From Dryas octopetala (lineage: Eukaryota > Streptophyta > Magnoliopsida > Rosales > Rosaceae), in assembly GCA_963921425.1 (NCBI GenBank), contig OY992835.1:3410001-3474000 (forward strand): a stretch of DNA of 64,000 nt, given 5' to 3'. Below, piece by piece: positions 12,511 through 22,876 of this stretch (within the stretch, counting starts at the first letter, position 1; each line of letters opens with the position of its first letter). The translations under genes were made by a program, and so were the position numbers. The notes beneath the pieces were generated by a model that was given only the letters and a program-made list of their open reading frames with translations, did no database searches and was not told the DNA's origin.

Positions 12511-13770
12511 AAACAATTAGCTCACATAAATACATGAAGTAACAACACATTTAGAAAGAAATACTGATCTCATGGAAAGGAATCAAAGTGCTTGAAATGG
12601 AATCAATGACCGTAGACTCTCTTCTCAAATAGACTCTACATAAGTATAATACATGTTTCTTGAGATCAGCTAGGGTTTTAATAAGGTTATAATGAAGGCA
12701 TAAGTTAGGATAGGATATTGAAAGGAAAGGAACACAAATGGCTAAATACTATGCAGTTGCAAGAACAATAGAACATTCTGAGTCATACCTTGCTTCTTTG
12801 CACTACATAGCTCAATTTGAACTCTTTTTGCTCACTTCTTCTTTTGAAACCGTCCCATCTCTTTCTTTCCTTTTTTTCTTTTCTCTTTTTTTTTTTCTTT
12901 GGACACGGCATATATACTCTTTCAGCACATTTTTTTGTATAGGTTATGCAATTTCATTTCTTTTCCACCTCAATCAATATGTAAATACATTGCAATACCA
13001 TAGATAAGGTAAAACGAGTGGAAGGGGTATAACTCCCCCAAACTTGGGGTTTGGTGTGTGTTAACAAGGAATACGGCTTAAAGGCTCAAAATGGGTTACT
13101 AGGGATAAAACACATAATGGGTGGGCTTTTAGGCTATGGGTTACACAAACAAGCCCTAAATTCATTTCTCAAGAGTCATGCAAATACAACATGCTTTGTG
13201 TAATCAAGAAAAGAGTACTAGCTCATTGATTCATGATTATGTACATTCCAAGCAATTGATCAAATGAAAGATAATGAGATTAAAACAACGACTTAAATGA
13301 CAATGATAAAGTTACAGTGGCGCGCAACACTCAAGAATTTAAGAACAAGGCTCAAAGCTCACTTAGGTCATGCAAGTCTACTCTATCATGCATATAAATC
13401 ATTAGTCATGTAAAGCATTCCCTAAATTCATATCAACAAGGCTCAATGACATAGAATTGCAAGATATGTTATGGAACACTATTAGAAAGAAAAGAAAACA
13501 GAGAATACACACAAACAAAACATGCTCATAACAATTATACACAATCAAATCAATTAATTGGGGACTCAAGACTACCCGAAATAAACAAAAAGACTCAAAA
13601 ACTTTGTTTTGTTTTTAAAACAATATCGCACACTTCTAAAGATTCGAATCCATTATTAAGGTGGATGAAATCTAAAGAAAATATGCATTTTGATGTGGGT
13701 TTGACACCCTATGTTTTTTAAAAAAAAAAAAACTTTTAAAACTAAACCTAAAAACAAAAAGCAATGACAA
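12511..13770 (-). other. 3' non-coding region of the Athila-like element
   Basis: No gene is seen. The stretch is AT-rich, with a T-run near 12870-12900 and a motif at about 13036-13052 (minus-strand AAGTTTGGGGGAGTT). In Athila-like elements a long non-coding region commonly separates the coding part from the 3' LTR. Confidence 0.5.
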
Positions 13771-13775
13771 TTGCC

Positions 13776-13812
13776 TTCCCCCCAAACTTAAATGATACAT
13801 TGCCCTCAATGT
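13776..13812 (-). other. Conserved post-pol G-run motif of Athila/Tat elements
   Basis: The minus strand reads ACATTGAGGGCAATGT followed by TTTAAGTTTGGGGGG. This low-count, G-rich motif is familiar downstream of pol in plant Athila/Tat elements. Its position less than 250 bp after the protease fragment shows that RT, RNase H and integrase are missing between them. Confidence 0.6.
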
Positions 13813-14059
13813 ATAAGAAATAAATGCATGAATGCTCAAAATAAGTAATAGGGAAATTACAATTATTCAAAACCAAATAAACACACAATTGAAACAAAAA
13901 ATTGTCTAATGAAGCAAAAATAAGGAAATTGTTTACTTGCAGATGCAAGTTGGACACTCCAAGGGTAGGCACGGCCTTCTTGGTCTTGATTGACTTCTTT
14001 TGGATTCTTGAAAACAAAAACTTGGGTTACCTCCCAATCAGCACTTGGTTTACTGTCTT

Positions 14060-14365
14060 TCAGCCTGACATTGCCACTCCTCTACTCGCGTCCTTTCTTT
14101 TTTTTTTCTTTCCATTGCTACTCTCGACATCTCCCAAAAATAAGTTGAAGAAATTCTCCATCTCTTCCCTCTCATCTCCATAAAAGGTTGTCTCCTCGTT
14201 TTTCGGAAGATCACAAGTGAGTTGGTACACTTCTAGGTGGTTCCTATGGTGGATCATCATTAAGCACTCCATAGCCTTGTACTCCATGTTAGCGGTGCAC
14301 AAGAATGGCCTCCCAAGAAGGATAGAAGTGTCTCCTGGAATTCTTGGAACATCTAGCACTATAAA
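14060..14365 (-). pseudogene. Retroelement protease, C-terminal part (after LTR insertion)
   Basis: It reads F-I-V-L-D-V-P followed by DTSILLGRPFLCTAN, the retropepsin segment containing the ILLGRPFL motif, then a Lys/Glu-rich tail ending GVAMSG. It continues in frame from the part at 16814-17349 once the inserted LTR and one copy of ATAAA are removed; the joined residues across the site are SDF-IVLD. No RT follows. The downstream minus-strand text contains the TGATTGGGAGGTAACCCAA motif often seen near the 3' end of such elements. Confidence 0.8.
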
Positions 14366-14957
14366 TGTAACGACCCGACCCAAATTTCCAGTAGAAATTT
14401 AAATTTTTATTCAATTATGGTTTTAAGAAGTTTTTAAAGGATGTTGAATTGTATTTTAAAGATTTGAGATTTATTTGGAAAATAAAAAGGGTTTTGATTT
14501 AAATTTTTATTTATTTTTGTTTTAAATTGAGCTTGACCCAATGTTGACTTTTAAAATAAATGGGCTTTCGATTTTGACTTTGGGTCCGTTGGATAGATTT
14601 CGAGCCCACGATTTCATAAACACGTAGCACACGTCGATTCGAGTTACGGTTTGAGAGATATGGGCGTTTGAAGCGAGGGGCAATTTCGTAAAATTGACAA
14701 ATTGGGTTTAAAAATCCAAAATCATATTTTTTTTTTTTAAAGGGGATTTCTCTCTCTCTCTCTCTAGAATTTTCTACAACATTCTCTCTCCTCCCTTTAT
14801 TTCTCTCTCTCCCCGCACCCGCACCCTCTCCCTCTGTCTTTTCTCCCCCGCGACCATCCCTGCACACACAGCTGCCACAACCACCACCCCGACCGCACCA
14901 CCACCTCGCCAACCCGGCCTCACCGGCGTGACCCCCAGGCGCCGACCACCTCCCAGC

Positions 14958-14960
<3 letters not shown>

Positions 14961-14992
<32 letters not shown>
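14961..14992. repeat. CT microsatellite in LTR leader
   Basis: A CT dinucleotide run within the presumed first exon of copy A. Such runs occur at the same place in most copies of this LTR family and create Arg/Glu-rich false reading frames on the opposite strand. Confidence 0.95.
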
Positions 14993-14995
<3 letters not shown>

Positions 14996-15252
14996 TATTT
15001 TCTCTCTCCTCGTGTTCCCTCTCTCTGCAATTTCTCTGTGCGCAGCCACTGGCCATCAACGCCGGCCATTTCTCGCCGTCGCCAACCTCCGGTGAGCCTC
15101 CCCCGACGCCAACCATCTCAGCTCGGACCTCCTCCAGCCAGCCCAGCCCAGCCACCTCTGCTCGCGAATCTAGCTCGGAAAAGGCAGTCCTGACCGCCGG
15201 CTTCTCTTCCCTTCTCTGACCAGTTTTTCGGCGCCAATCACCTCCATCCTAG

Positions 15253-15592
15253 GTGGGTTTCGTTCCTCTTTCTTTGGGCTTTCACTTCTTCTGGTTTTGT
15301 AGCTCAGAAATCGTGAAATTTGAAACTATAAATTTTAAGGAATTGAGGCCATTTCGAGATTTACTTTGGTTTTCAGATTGGGGGGATTATTCTTGTTGTT
15401 TTGTTTAGAAATTTCCATCCCTAGGAACCTCAAATGTGGATTAATACTGAAAGGTCGAGTGGGTTTGAGGAATTTGGCATTTGTTGGCTGAAAATTGGTT
15501 TTGGAGCAACCATTTTACGTGGCACCCACTGAGATTTCGAAACCTAGTGTCTTGAGTCGGAACTAACTTTATTTCTTTGATTGTCATTCTAG
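15253..15592 (+). other. Inferred LTR intron 1 (copy A)
   Basis: 340 bp, starting GTGGGTTTC and ending CATTCTAG. The corresponding interval is absent from both LTRs of the 44294-48077 element, precisely at the GT and AG. Homologous intervals with GT..AG ends occur in the other long copies, for example 51971-52687. Confidence 0.75.
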
Positions 15593-15649
15593 GCGACACG
15601 GCTGTGACTCGTGACGATCTGGAGGAGGATCGAAGGTAGGGCTATCTCT
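15593..15649 (+). other. Conserved 57-nt LTR exon 2 (copy A)
   Basis: This segment carries CTCGTGACGATCTGGAGGAG and ends GGCTATCTCT before GTGAGTGG. It is the most conserved part of the family. The same 57-nt length is found at 52688-52744 and, joined to its neighbours, at 44651-44707 and 47172-47228. Most copies hold the palindrome CGATCCGGCGGAGGATCG (5-6 bp stem). No shared reading frame is obvious. Confidence 0.8.
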
Positions 15650-16457
15650 GTGAGTGGACTTTATTTTGCGAATACGCTTCTAAATTTCATGTTTTACTCG
15701 TTTGGTTATTGAATTTGTTTGAGAAATAATAGAAGTTGAATTGGATTTTTATCTTGGATTTAATCTGGTTATCATGAGTCTTGACTAAGAAATGTTGATT
15801 GAGAGTAGACATTTTCCTTATGAATATATGTGGTGAATTTCAATGGTTTAAGTATCGTGTGACATGGATTTGATTTGAGTTACGAGTTTTATGAAGTTAA
15901 ATGAGCAGTTTTAAACCATCCTATTAGTACCCCCTCAGCAGGTATAATTTTGCTCTGCATTCGTCTAGAGATGACTCGGCGGTGTATGACTAGCATTTGC
16001 TCTGCACTTGCCCAGAGATGACTCGGCAGTGTATGACCATCATAATAAGCTCTGCGTGCACGTATGACCAGCAGTTCCCCGGGTACTAGTATGATGTGAT
16101 TTTATGTAGTCCTTGAGATTTTACTTGATTGAGTTTTAAGTTGTGAAATCTGATTATTTAACCTATCTGTGTTCTTATATGATGGTTTAATTGATATTTT
16201 TATCTAACATATCTTGTGGAAGAAATTCTGAAATCTCTTGTATCTTTACGTTGATGGCTTTTTGACGTTTTCGAAAAGTAGGTGAAAAGGTTTTAAAACT
16301 GGGGGATTTCAAAGAGTGACGTGAGGTTTTAGAGCTAAATGTGTTTTTGAAGGATTTTCTAAACAGGAAGAATTGCTTTGTTTTCGTTTCCATAAACCTG
16401 TCCGCTCACTGAGTTATCTCACAAGTTATCTTGTTTTGTCTTAAATTGTCCTCCCAG
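15650..16457 (+). other. Inferred LTR intron 2 (copy A) with minisatellite
   Basis: 808 bp, from GTGAGTGGAC to CTCCCAG, absent precisely from the short LTRs. At 15950-16080 it holds two to three copies of a roughly 60-bp repeat (GCTCTGCA..., AGATGACTCGGC, GTATGAC). Other long copies carry a different minisatellite at the same place. Confidence 0.75.
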
Positions 16458-16818
16458 GTAGTAGCTTTGGTGGAGGTCGAGCCAATAACGTCGAGGCATA
16501 TACGTCCATATCCTTACTCAGACCGTGTAGGCGCCATTTTCATTGTGTAAAAATTTCTTGTAATAGATTAGTGGCTCTGATAACCACTTTTAAATTTTAA
16601 GATGGTTTCTCTGTGAAATTGTTGGGTCTGAGACCCTTTTTGGTTGTGGTAGAGGTGGTTGATGTTTTAGAAGTGTTCTTAACAGGTTTTAAAATTTTGG
16701 GTTAGTCCATTTTCAAGGGAGGTTCTGCCGAATTTTCGGTAGGATTTTCCTTAATTTTGGATCCCACAGGACCTCTCTGGGTTTCAGGGTGGAATCCGGG
16801 GGCGGTCCTGTCAATAAA

Positions 16819-17384
16819 ATCAGAGGGAATTAGTAAACTTCGACATTTAACCAAAACATCAACATGCATACCAAGGGGTTTTTCAACCGAAGAGTTGGCG
16901 AAGTGAATAGTAGACTCAAACGGATGCAAATCAGTTTCCACAAACCCAAGCTTCTTGAACACACCAAGCGGCATAAGATTGATGGAAGAGCCATCGTCGA
17001 TCGCAGCTCTCTCAATCCGATTCTCCCCTATGCTGCAAGGTATGATCAATGTACCTGGATCTCTCTTCTTTGTTGGATGAATCATGAAGAGCTAACCACA
17101 AATCTCTTTCGGAATGTTGTGAGTATGCCCTTGCTCCTCAACATTTTTCTCAATTGACTTCAATTCCCTCATGGTTGCTGGAAATTTGGTGACATCAATA
17201 TTCGAAATGAGAGGGATCACACGTGCTTCCTTATACTCTTCAGTCATAATTGAATCTTCCTCTTCCTCACTATCAATGATCTCAATCACCTCCTTAGTCT
17301 TGATTACTCTTACCCTCTTTCTTGGAGTTGTTCTCAGAATAGCATTCACATGCTCCTCATTCTTTGGGTTAACAACGGGCGACT
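16819..17384 (-). pseudogene. Gag tail and retroelement protease, N-terminal part
   Basis: After the gag frame, reading continues in another frame with a VNPKNEEHVNAI segment (normally the gag-protease linker), an acidic IIDSEEEEDS stretch and then the retropepsin with catalytic region AAIDDGSSINLMPL and a DVLVKCRSLLIPSDF end. Defects are a frameshift near 17385 relative to gag and one in-frame TAG at 17092-17094. The catalytic Asp is kept, but the usual D-[LST]-G-A-S reads D-D-G-S-S. The domain is cut at 16818 by a solo LTR and resumes at 14365. Confidence 0.82.
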
Positions 17385-18668
17385 AGATAGCTTCCCTTTC
17401 TTTTTTTGCCCCAAAGTTGTAGCAATTTGCCCCACTTGACTCTCTAAGTTTGCAATAGCTTTCGAATTGGCTTGCATCTGCTGCTCAATTCGGTTCATGA
17501 ATGCATTGGTGCTTTGAGCTAGGGAAGTAGTGCTTTGAGCAATCTGAGCAATCTTCTCCTTCAAGCTAGACCTTTCGGCATTAGGGTGCACATAAGGCTT
17601 GTTGTTGCTCCCACTAGCTTGCTGTCCATTGTTGTTGCTCCACCTAAAATTGGGGTTGTTCTTCCATCCAGGGTTATAAGTGTTGGAAAATGGATCATAA
17701 GGCACCCTAGGGTAGTTCCCAACTTGATTCACTTGTTCCACATCATTCCCTTGTGCTTGCACACTCATCATCTTCTCTTGAGCTAGTGATAGCTTCTGCA
17801 TCATTGTCTTGCTTTCGGCAATTTGTCCTTCCATTGTGTTAGGTGCATCGGCTATCTCATACAACCCTCTCTTTGATCCTCCTCTTGAACGATTTGAATC
17901 CCATTGTTGAGAATTCAAAGAGAGTGACTCAAACAATTCATTAGCTTCATCTTCAGTTTTGGACATGAATGCACCACCACATGCCGAATCCACTTTAGCT
18001 TGATCTCTCTCCAAAAGTCCTTGATAAAAGCAACAAATCACATACCAAGGGGATAGATTGTGGTGCGGGCAGCTAGTAAGAAACTCATTAAATCTGTCCC
18101 AAGTCTCATGGAATGGCTTATCGGCTTTCTGCACAAACCCAAGTATCTCCTTCCTAATCGCATTGGTCTTGGAAATCGAGTAGAACTTGTTCAAGAACTT
18201 GTTAGATAAGTCATCCCAAGTCGATACGGAACCACTAAGCAGCGAATAGAACCATCTCTTTGCCTTGTCTTTGAGCGCAAAAGGGAACATCCTTAAACGA
18301 TACTGATCGGCATTCAATCCCCTCAACTGTGCGGCTTCACATACCCCAGAAAATTCCTTTAGGAAGTGGATAGGATCTTCTCCATTCAAACCATGATAAC
18401 TCGGCAACAAGTGGATTTGACCACTCTTGATCTCAAAATCAGTAGCTATTGTCGCATAACGGATGCAAGAAGGTTGCGTGGGCAGCGAGGGTGCTGAAAA
18501 GTGACTCAAGGGCTGCTGCACATTCTCATTAGCTTCAGCCATTTTGACAATCTCAACGTCCTCACTACTTGACATGGATGCACTAGGTAGAGGGCTGCTA
18601 TTCGGATGTCCTAACGCTTCGTTCTTGAGCCTTTCCAACCTCTCTATGATTTCAGGGTTCATAAACAA
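17346..18668 (-). CDS. gag: Athila-type Gag polyprotein
   Basis: A 440-codon frame with a typical Ty3/gypsy Gag (Retrotrans_gag) core: LLPSYHGLNGEDPIHFLKEF, RLRMFPFALKDKAKRWFYSL, TWDDLSNKFLNKF, then KPFHETWDRFNEFLTSCPHH and the MSKTEDEANELFESL segment. The capsid-like protein packages element RNA in cytoplasmic particles. A polar Asn/Gly/Pro-rich stretch and a coiled-coil-like tail (QMQANSKAIANLESQVGQIA) follow. Start choice: Met at 18668 or the MNPEIIERL Met two codons later; the second is more like known relatives. The frame is open throughout the core but runs out of frame with the linker and protease near 17385, so the copy is not functional as gag-pro. Confidence 0.88.
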   Translation of the reverse strand: MFMNPEIIERLERLKNEALGHPNSSPLPSASMSSSEDVEIVKMAEANENVQQPLSHFSAPSLPTQPSCIRYATIATDFEIKSGQIHLLPSYHGLNGEDPIHFLKEFSGVCEAAQLRGLNADQYRLRMFPFALKDKAKRWFYSLLSGSVSTWDDLSNKFLNKFYSISKTNAIRKEILGFVQKADKPFHETWDRFNEFLTSCPHHNLSPWYVICCFYQGLLERDQAKVDSACGGAFMSKTEDEANELFESLSLNSQQWDSNRSRGGSKRGLYEIADAPNTMEGQIAESKTMMQKLSLAQEKMMSVQAQGNDVEQVNQVGNYPRVPYDPFSNTYNPGWKNNPNFRWSNNNGQQASGSNNKPYVHPNAERSSLKEKIAQIAQSTTSLAQSTNAFMNRIEQQMQANSKAIANLESQVGQIATTLGQKKKGKLSSRPLLTQRMRSM

Positions 18669-18820
18669 TACCTAATCAAGAGCAAACATCAAATCAGTAG
18701 AAAGAGTGCTTATAAAGTCATGACATTTATTTGAAACTAAAAATTAACCAAAAACAAATCTAACTAATATATCCTAATTCTAATGACTAATCAAATCAAT
18801 TCATTGATATTAGACACCTT

Positions 18821-18838
18821 TCCTCGACAATGGCGCCA
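18821..18838 (-). other. Primer binding site, tRNA-Asp type
   Basis: The minus strand reads TGGCGCCATTGTCGAGGA. It matches the complement of the plant tRNA-Asp 3' end (TGGCGCCGTTGCCGGGGA) at 15 of 18 positions. It lies 9 nt inside the LTR end and about 150 bp upstream of gag, which fixes the element orientation. Confidence 0.85.
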
Positions 18839-18847
18839 AAAACTAGT

Positions 18848-20672
18848 TGATTATTTTCTTAGAACAAAATAAAAACATATTCTATTCTAAGTTTACTCGA
18901 ATGTGCACGAATTGCATTAGTAGTAAAGCGTACAAGCACGAGGTCGATCCCACAGAGAATGGTTAATAAACAACAAATCAATTCAATCAATCAATTAGAA
19001 TAACTAAACGGGGGCTTTGGGAGTTGGAAACACACGCACATATCACCACACACACACACATTAAACTATCTTGCAATGCTAAACTTTCAGTTATCAATCC
19101 AAATAGGCATACTCTAACCATCCAAGACTAATGATAAATCAATTTAAACACAACATATCAAAGTTTGACTGCTAAAAAGGTTTAGCTAGTTACTTTCTCG
19201 CAATTGTTCTCCTAAGACATAATTAAGAGCTTCTTAGGCCTCCCTTAATCAGTTAACTTACATGTTCCCTACTACTAAGCTAAGGCAGCTGTTACCTATG
19301 CAAGAGTCATTAAGGTCTATGAGAACGTCAAACATGCACAACATACAAGCTTTGGTTATTTCCTTGTAGAGGTCCTACAAAACCATTACCAAGAACAATT
19401 TCTTATTCCCTTGTTACTTATGATTTAGTGTCTTTGACTATTTCACATCTAAACCTAACAAATAAACTAGATGCAATTACCCTAAGGTGATCAGTTAAAA
19501 AGTGCAAACAGCTAGCAAACGAATTCAAATAGATAAATGAAATTTGATAAGTGCAAGCATTAAATCAATTCATCAAGAGACGGATAAACGATTTGTTAAA
19601 GCATAGCAAATCTGAACATCAACCTACAACTTAACATGCAAGATAGAATAAACTACTACATAATTAAAATAGAGAAACAAAACTGAAATATATAAATAAA
19701 TTCCCAATCCATGTTGAAAATCAAATTAACTACACAAAACTAATTAAACTCTATAATTCAAAAAGAAAAGAAAACAGAAAATCAAAGAAGACATCACAAG
19801 GGGCTGCGGCAAGGAAGAAGAGAAGAGAGAGAGACCTAGCAAGCAGGTGGACTCACGGTAATGGTGAGCTAGGACTTGCAGCAAGGGCCTCTCACTTTCT
19901 CTCTCTAGTCACGCCTCCCTCTCTTTCTCTCTAGGCTACTTTCTCTCTTTTCTGAATTTTGTGAACTGATGGATATCTCAGAATTGATGGGAACTTTCAG
20001 AACTCTGAATTATGGAGAATGAGATGTATTTATAGAGGTAAGAGAGAAATCCTTGTGAGGCAAGGTAAAGGGGGGTGTGCGGCATAAGCTTAGAGTTTTA
20101 AAACTCATGGGCTGCTACAAGGCTTGGTACACTGGGCTTAAGTGACAAGCGCATGGCCCTTTAGGGTTTCACTTAAACATGCACATGGGTTGCATCACTT
20201 GGGCTCTAGCCGCTAGGGTTGGCGCATGGCTGCATGGGCTTGGAATGGGCTGCAAGCTTGCGCATGGCCTTGTAGATGCAGGATTTCTTGCCCATTTCAA
20301 CTTCTCATAATGACTATATTGCCCCTAGTGATTCCTAACATCATTAGGACTCCATTCCCTAGTAGGGTTAGGTTTCCTAGTTCAACCAAAAATTCTTGTT
20401 CCAATTAGAATTTCACATTTCTAGCTTGACAATGATGGTTCTAGGCTTTATGTTTCCTCTTGTGACTAGGAATCCTCATTTGACTAGGATTTTTGCTATT
20501 TTCCTATTTTGACCAGGAAATGTCCCAAAACGGCTCCTTTTGCTCTTCCTATTTATGTTTCATTTAACCGAAAAACACGAAAACAAGACAACAGACACAA
20601 AAGTATCTAGTTCTAACAATCTAGGTTAGGGAATTAGTATCATAAAATGATGCAAAATACACACTCATCACA
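18848..20672 (-). repeat. LTR of the Athila-like element
   Basis: On the minus strand it starts TGTGATGAGTGTGTATTTTG, a typical Athila LTR opening, and ends AATCA just before the primer site. Length is about 1.82 kb; the outer border is uncertain by 2-4 bp because of the CACACA run. Only one LTR exists in the window for this element. It carries a GA/CT-rich stretch near 19810-19950. Confidence 0.75.
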
Positions 20673-21030
20673 CACCAAAACTTAGATTTTCCTAGTCCTA
20701 GAGCAAATAAAATAAAGAAAAGACTCTAAACTGACTCAAACATCCCAAAAATTGAATTCATGCGCATAGCCATTAATCAAATAGGAAAGTAAGGCATGTA
20801 AATTGTATTCTCCAAATTCTAAAAATATTTCAAACAACATACCTCCCTCCTCTATTGTCATATAGGCCATCATGGACATAAACTCATGTGTTAGATAAAA
20901 CAGAACTAAGTCAATATATACAGGATAGACTTAACTCTAATCCTCACTATGGCATACTCTCAATGATAAACACTCAAGAATTGGGTTGATATGTGGACTC
21001 AAAGATACATGTGAGAAGAAATATGTAACA
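20673..21030 (-). repeat. 3' non-coding fragment with right copy of the terminal direct repeat
   Basis: Positions 20772-21030 repeat 12252-12510 directly. In minus-strand reading this segment leads into the LTR, as the end of an internal region would before a 3' LTR. It stops abruptly at satellite (21031). Confidence 0.75.
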
Positions 21031-22191
21031 TATCAATTCGATGCATACTTTGTCCAATTTCGTTCTAATTGTACCAAAACGTTTCCGGATGGCAGGAAAG
21101 ACATGTTGAAGAACTTTCTTATGTTAGAATGAGTGTTCTAGACCTATTGAAGCACATTTAGTGTTATGAACCCTCAAAAACGTTATTTCGCTGCATACTT
21201 GGTCAAATTTTATTTTAATTGTACAAAAACGTTCCCGGATGACAAGAAAGACATGTCAAAGCACTTTCTCATGTTAGGATTAGAGTTCTAGACCTATTGA
21301 ACCACCTTTTGTGTTAAGAACTCACATAAACTTCATTTCGGTTCATACTTGGTCCAATTTCGACCAAATTACACCAAAACATTCCCGGTTGTCAAAAAAA
21401 CATGGGGAAGCACTTTCTCATGTTAGGATTAGCGTTTTAGACCTTTTGAACCACATTTGGTTTTAAGAATACACAAAAACGTCATTTAGGTATATACCAA
21501 GTCCAATTCCGTCCAAATTGCACCCAAAGTTTTCCGGTTGCCAAGAAAGTCATGTCAAATCATTTTCTCATGTTAGAATTAGCGTTCTAGACCTATTGAA
21601 CCTTTTTTGGAGTTAAGAACGCACATATATGTCATTTCGGTTCACACTTAGTCCAATTTCGTCCAAATTACACCAAAGCGTTCCCGGTTGGCAAGAAAAA
21701 CATGGGGAAGCACTTTCTCATGTTAGGATTAGCGTTCTAGACCTTTTGAACCACATTTGGTTTGAAGAATACACAAAAACGTCATTTAGGTATATACCTA
21801 GTCCAATTCCGTCCAAATTGCACCAAAAGTTTCTCGGTTGCCAAGAAAGTCATGTCAAAACACTTTCTCAGGTTAGAATTAGTGTTCTAAACTTATTGAA
21901 CCTTCTTTAGTGTTAAGAACGCACATATATGTCATTTCGGTTCATACTTGGTCCAATTTCGTCCAAATTACACCGAAACGTTTCCGGTGGGTAAGCAAAA
22001 ACATGGGGAAGCACTTTCTCATGTTAGAATTAGCGTTCTAGGCCTTTTGAGCTACATTTGGTTTTAAGAATACACAAAAACGTCATTTAGGTATATACCT
22101 AGTCCAATTCTGTCCGAATTGCACCAAAAGTTTACCGGTTGCCAAGAAATTCATGTCAAAACACTTTCTCATATTATAGTTAGCGTTCTTG
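21031..22191 (-). repeat. 150-bp satellite array, right part
   Basis: Nearly eight monomers in the same orientation as 7885-12251, so the retroelement at 12252-21030 split one array. The array ends at 22191, where a TGTGAGACCCC LTR begins. Confidence 0.92.
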
Positions 22192-22552
22192 TGAGACCCC
22201 GTACTTTTCAAAGATTTATTTTAAATATTTTGAGAATTTATTTTAAGGATTTTGGAAATTAAAAGGTTTTAATTTAATTTTAATTTTTGTTTTAAATTGG
22301 GCTTGACCCAAAGTTGACTTTTAAAATTAGTGGGCTTTCGTCTTTGACTTTGGGCACGTTCAGGTATTGATTCCACGAGTTCGTAGACTCGAAGCACGCG
22401 TAAATTGAAGTTACGGTTTGGATTTTACGGACGTTCAAAGTGAGGGGCAATTTTGTAAAATTGCATTTAAGAGATTTTAAAAAGAAAAACCAGCTTTTAT
22501 TTTTTTAATTTTTCTCTCTCTCTCCCCGATCCCTCTCTCTCTCCCTCCGACT

Positions 22553-22631
<79 letters not shown>

Positions 22632-22876
22632 TCTCGGCCGTCCGACGGCGGATGGCGGCGAGACCGGCGACGTTGGAATTGTCTCCCTCTCCTCTTCCTC
22701 CCAGTGGCAACATCCAACACAGAAACCCAGTGACGACGGAGAATCGACGCGAGACAGAGAAGTCTCTCTCGTCGGCGATCTGCGTTTTCCGACAGAGTTG
22801 CGGCGCCGAACCACCTGGGTCCTCCTCCTCTGATCACGGCGAGTCTTCCCGTGCCTTTCCCTCACAATCAGGTGGG
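22192..22876 (+). mobile_element. 3'-truncated LTR (TGAGACCCC subtype)
   Basis: It begins TGTGAGACCCCGTAC next to satellite and follows the family layout: a TTGACCCAAAGTTGACTTT block, a GGGGCAATTTTGTAAAATTG block and a CT leader with a run of about 36 CT units (22553-22624). It then has the GC-rich first exon, ending near the donor-like CAGGTGGGA at 22870-22876. The sequence then switches to TNPA-like coding sequence, so everything after the exon-1 donor is lost. Confidence 0.8.

Larger units (their letters stand above)
14366..16813 (+). mobile_element. Solo LTR, intron-bearing family (copy A)
   Basis: It begins TGTAACGACCCGACCC and ends GGGGGCGGTCCTGTCA, flanked by ATAAA at 14361-14365 and 16814-16818. 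The length is 2,448 bp. No second LTR, PBS or coding region is attached, so it is a solo LTR. It sits inside the protease gene of the Athila-like element. A CT-rich leader (14750-15000) leads into a GC-rich stretch ending ATCCTAG|GTGGGT at 15252/15253. The 57-nt segment 15593-15649 is bounded by AG and GTGAGT, and the last segment begins after CCCAG at 16457. These junctions match those of the spliced-looking LTRs at 44294-48077. Confidence 0.95.
12252..21030 (-). mobile_element. Athila-like Ty3/gypsy element (gag-pro only), inserted in satellite
   Basis: On the minus strand the order is: 3' non-coding fragment (21030-20673), one LTR (20672-18848), tRNA-Asp-type primer site, gag, protease, then a long 3' non-coding region (13815-12252). 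No reverse transcriptase, RNase H or integrase is seen; the protease runs almost directly into the 3' region. Satellite in the same orientation flanks both sides. The two outer ends are the same roughly 258-bp internal segment in direct orientation rather than LTRs, so the element looks circularly permuted or recombined. A 2,448-bp solo LTR from another family is inserted in the protease. Confidence 0.8.

Noticed and set aside
15950..16080. Possible CRISPR-like array of short repeats in LTR intron 2 (also 27785-28080, 58915-59105)
   Set aside because: The repeats are contiguous tandem units without unique spacers, in a plant nuclear transposon; they are minisatellites.
18821..18850. tRNA gene suggested by the TGGCGCCA stretch
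   Set aside because: Only the 18-nt primer-site complement is present; there are no D- or anticodon-arm sequences.
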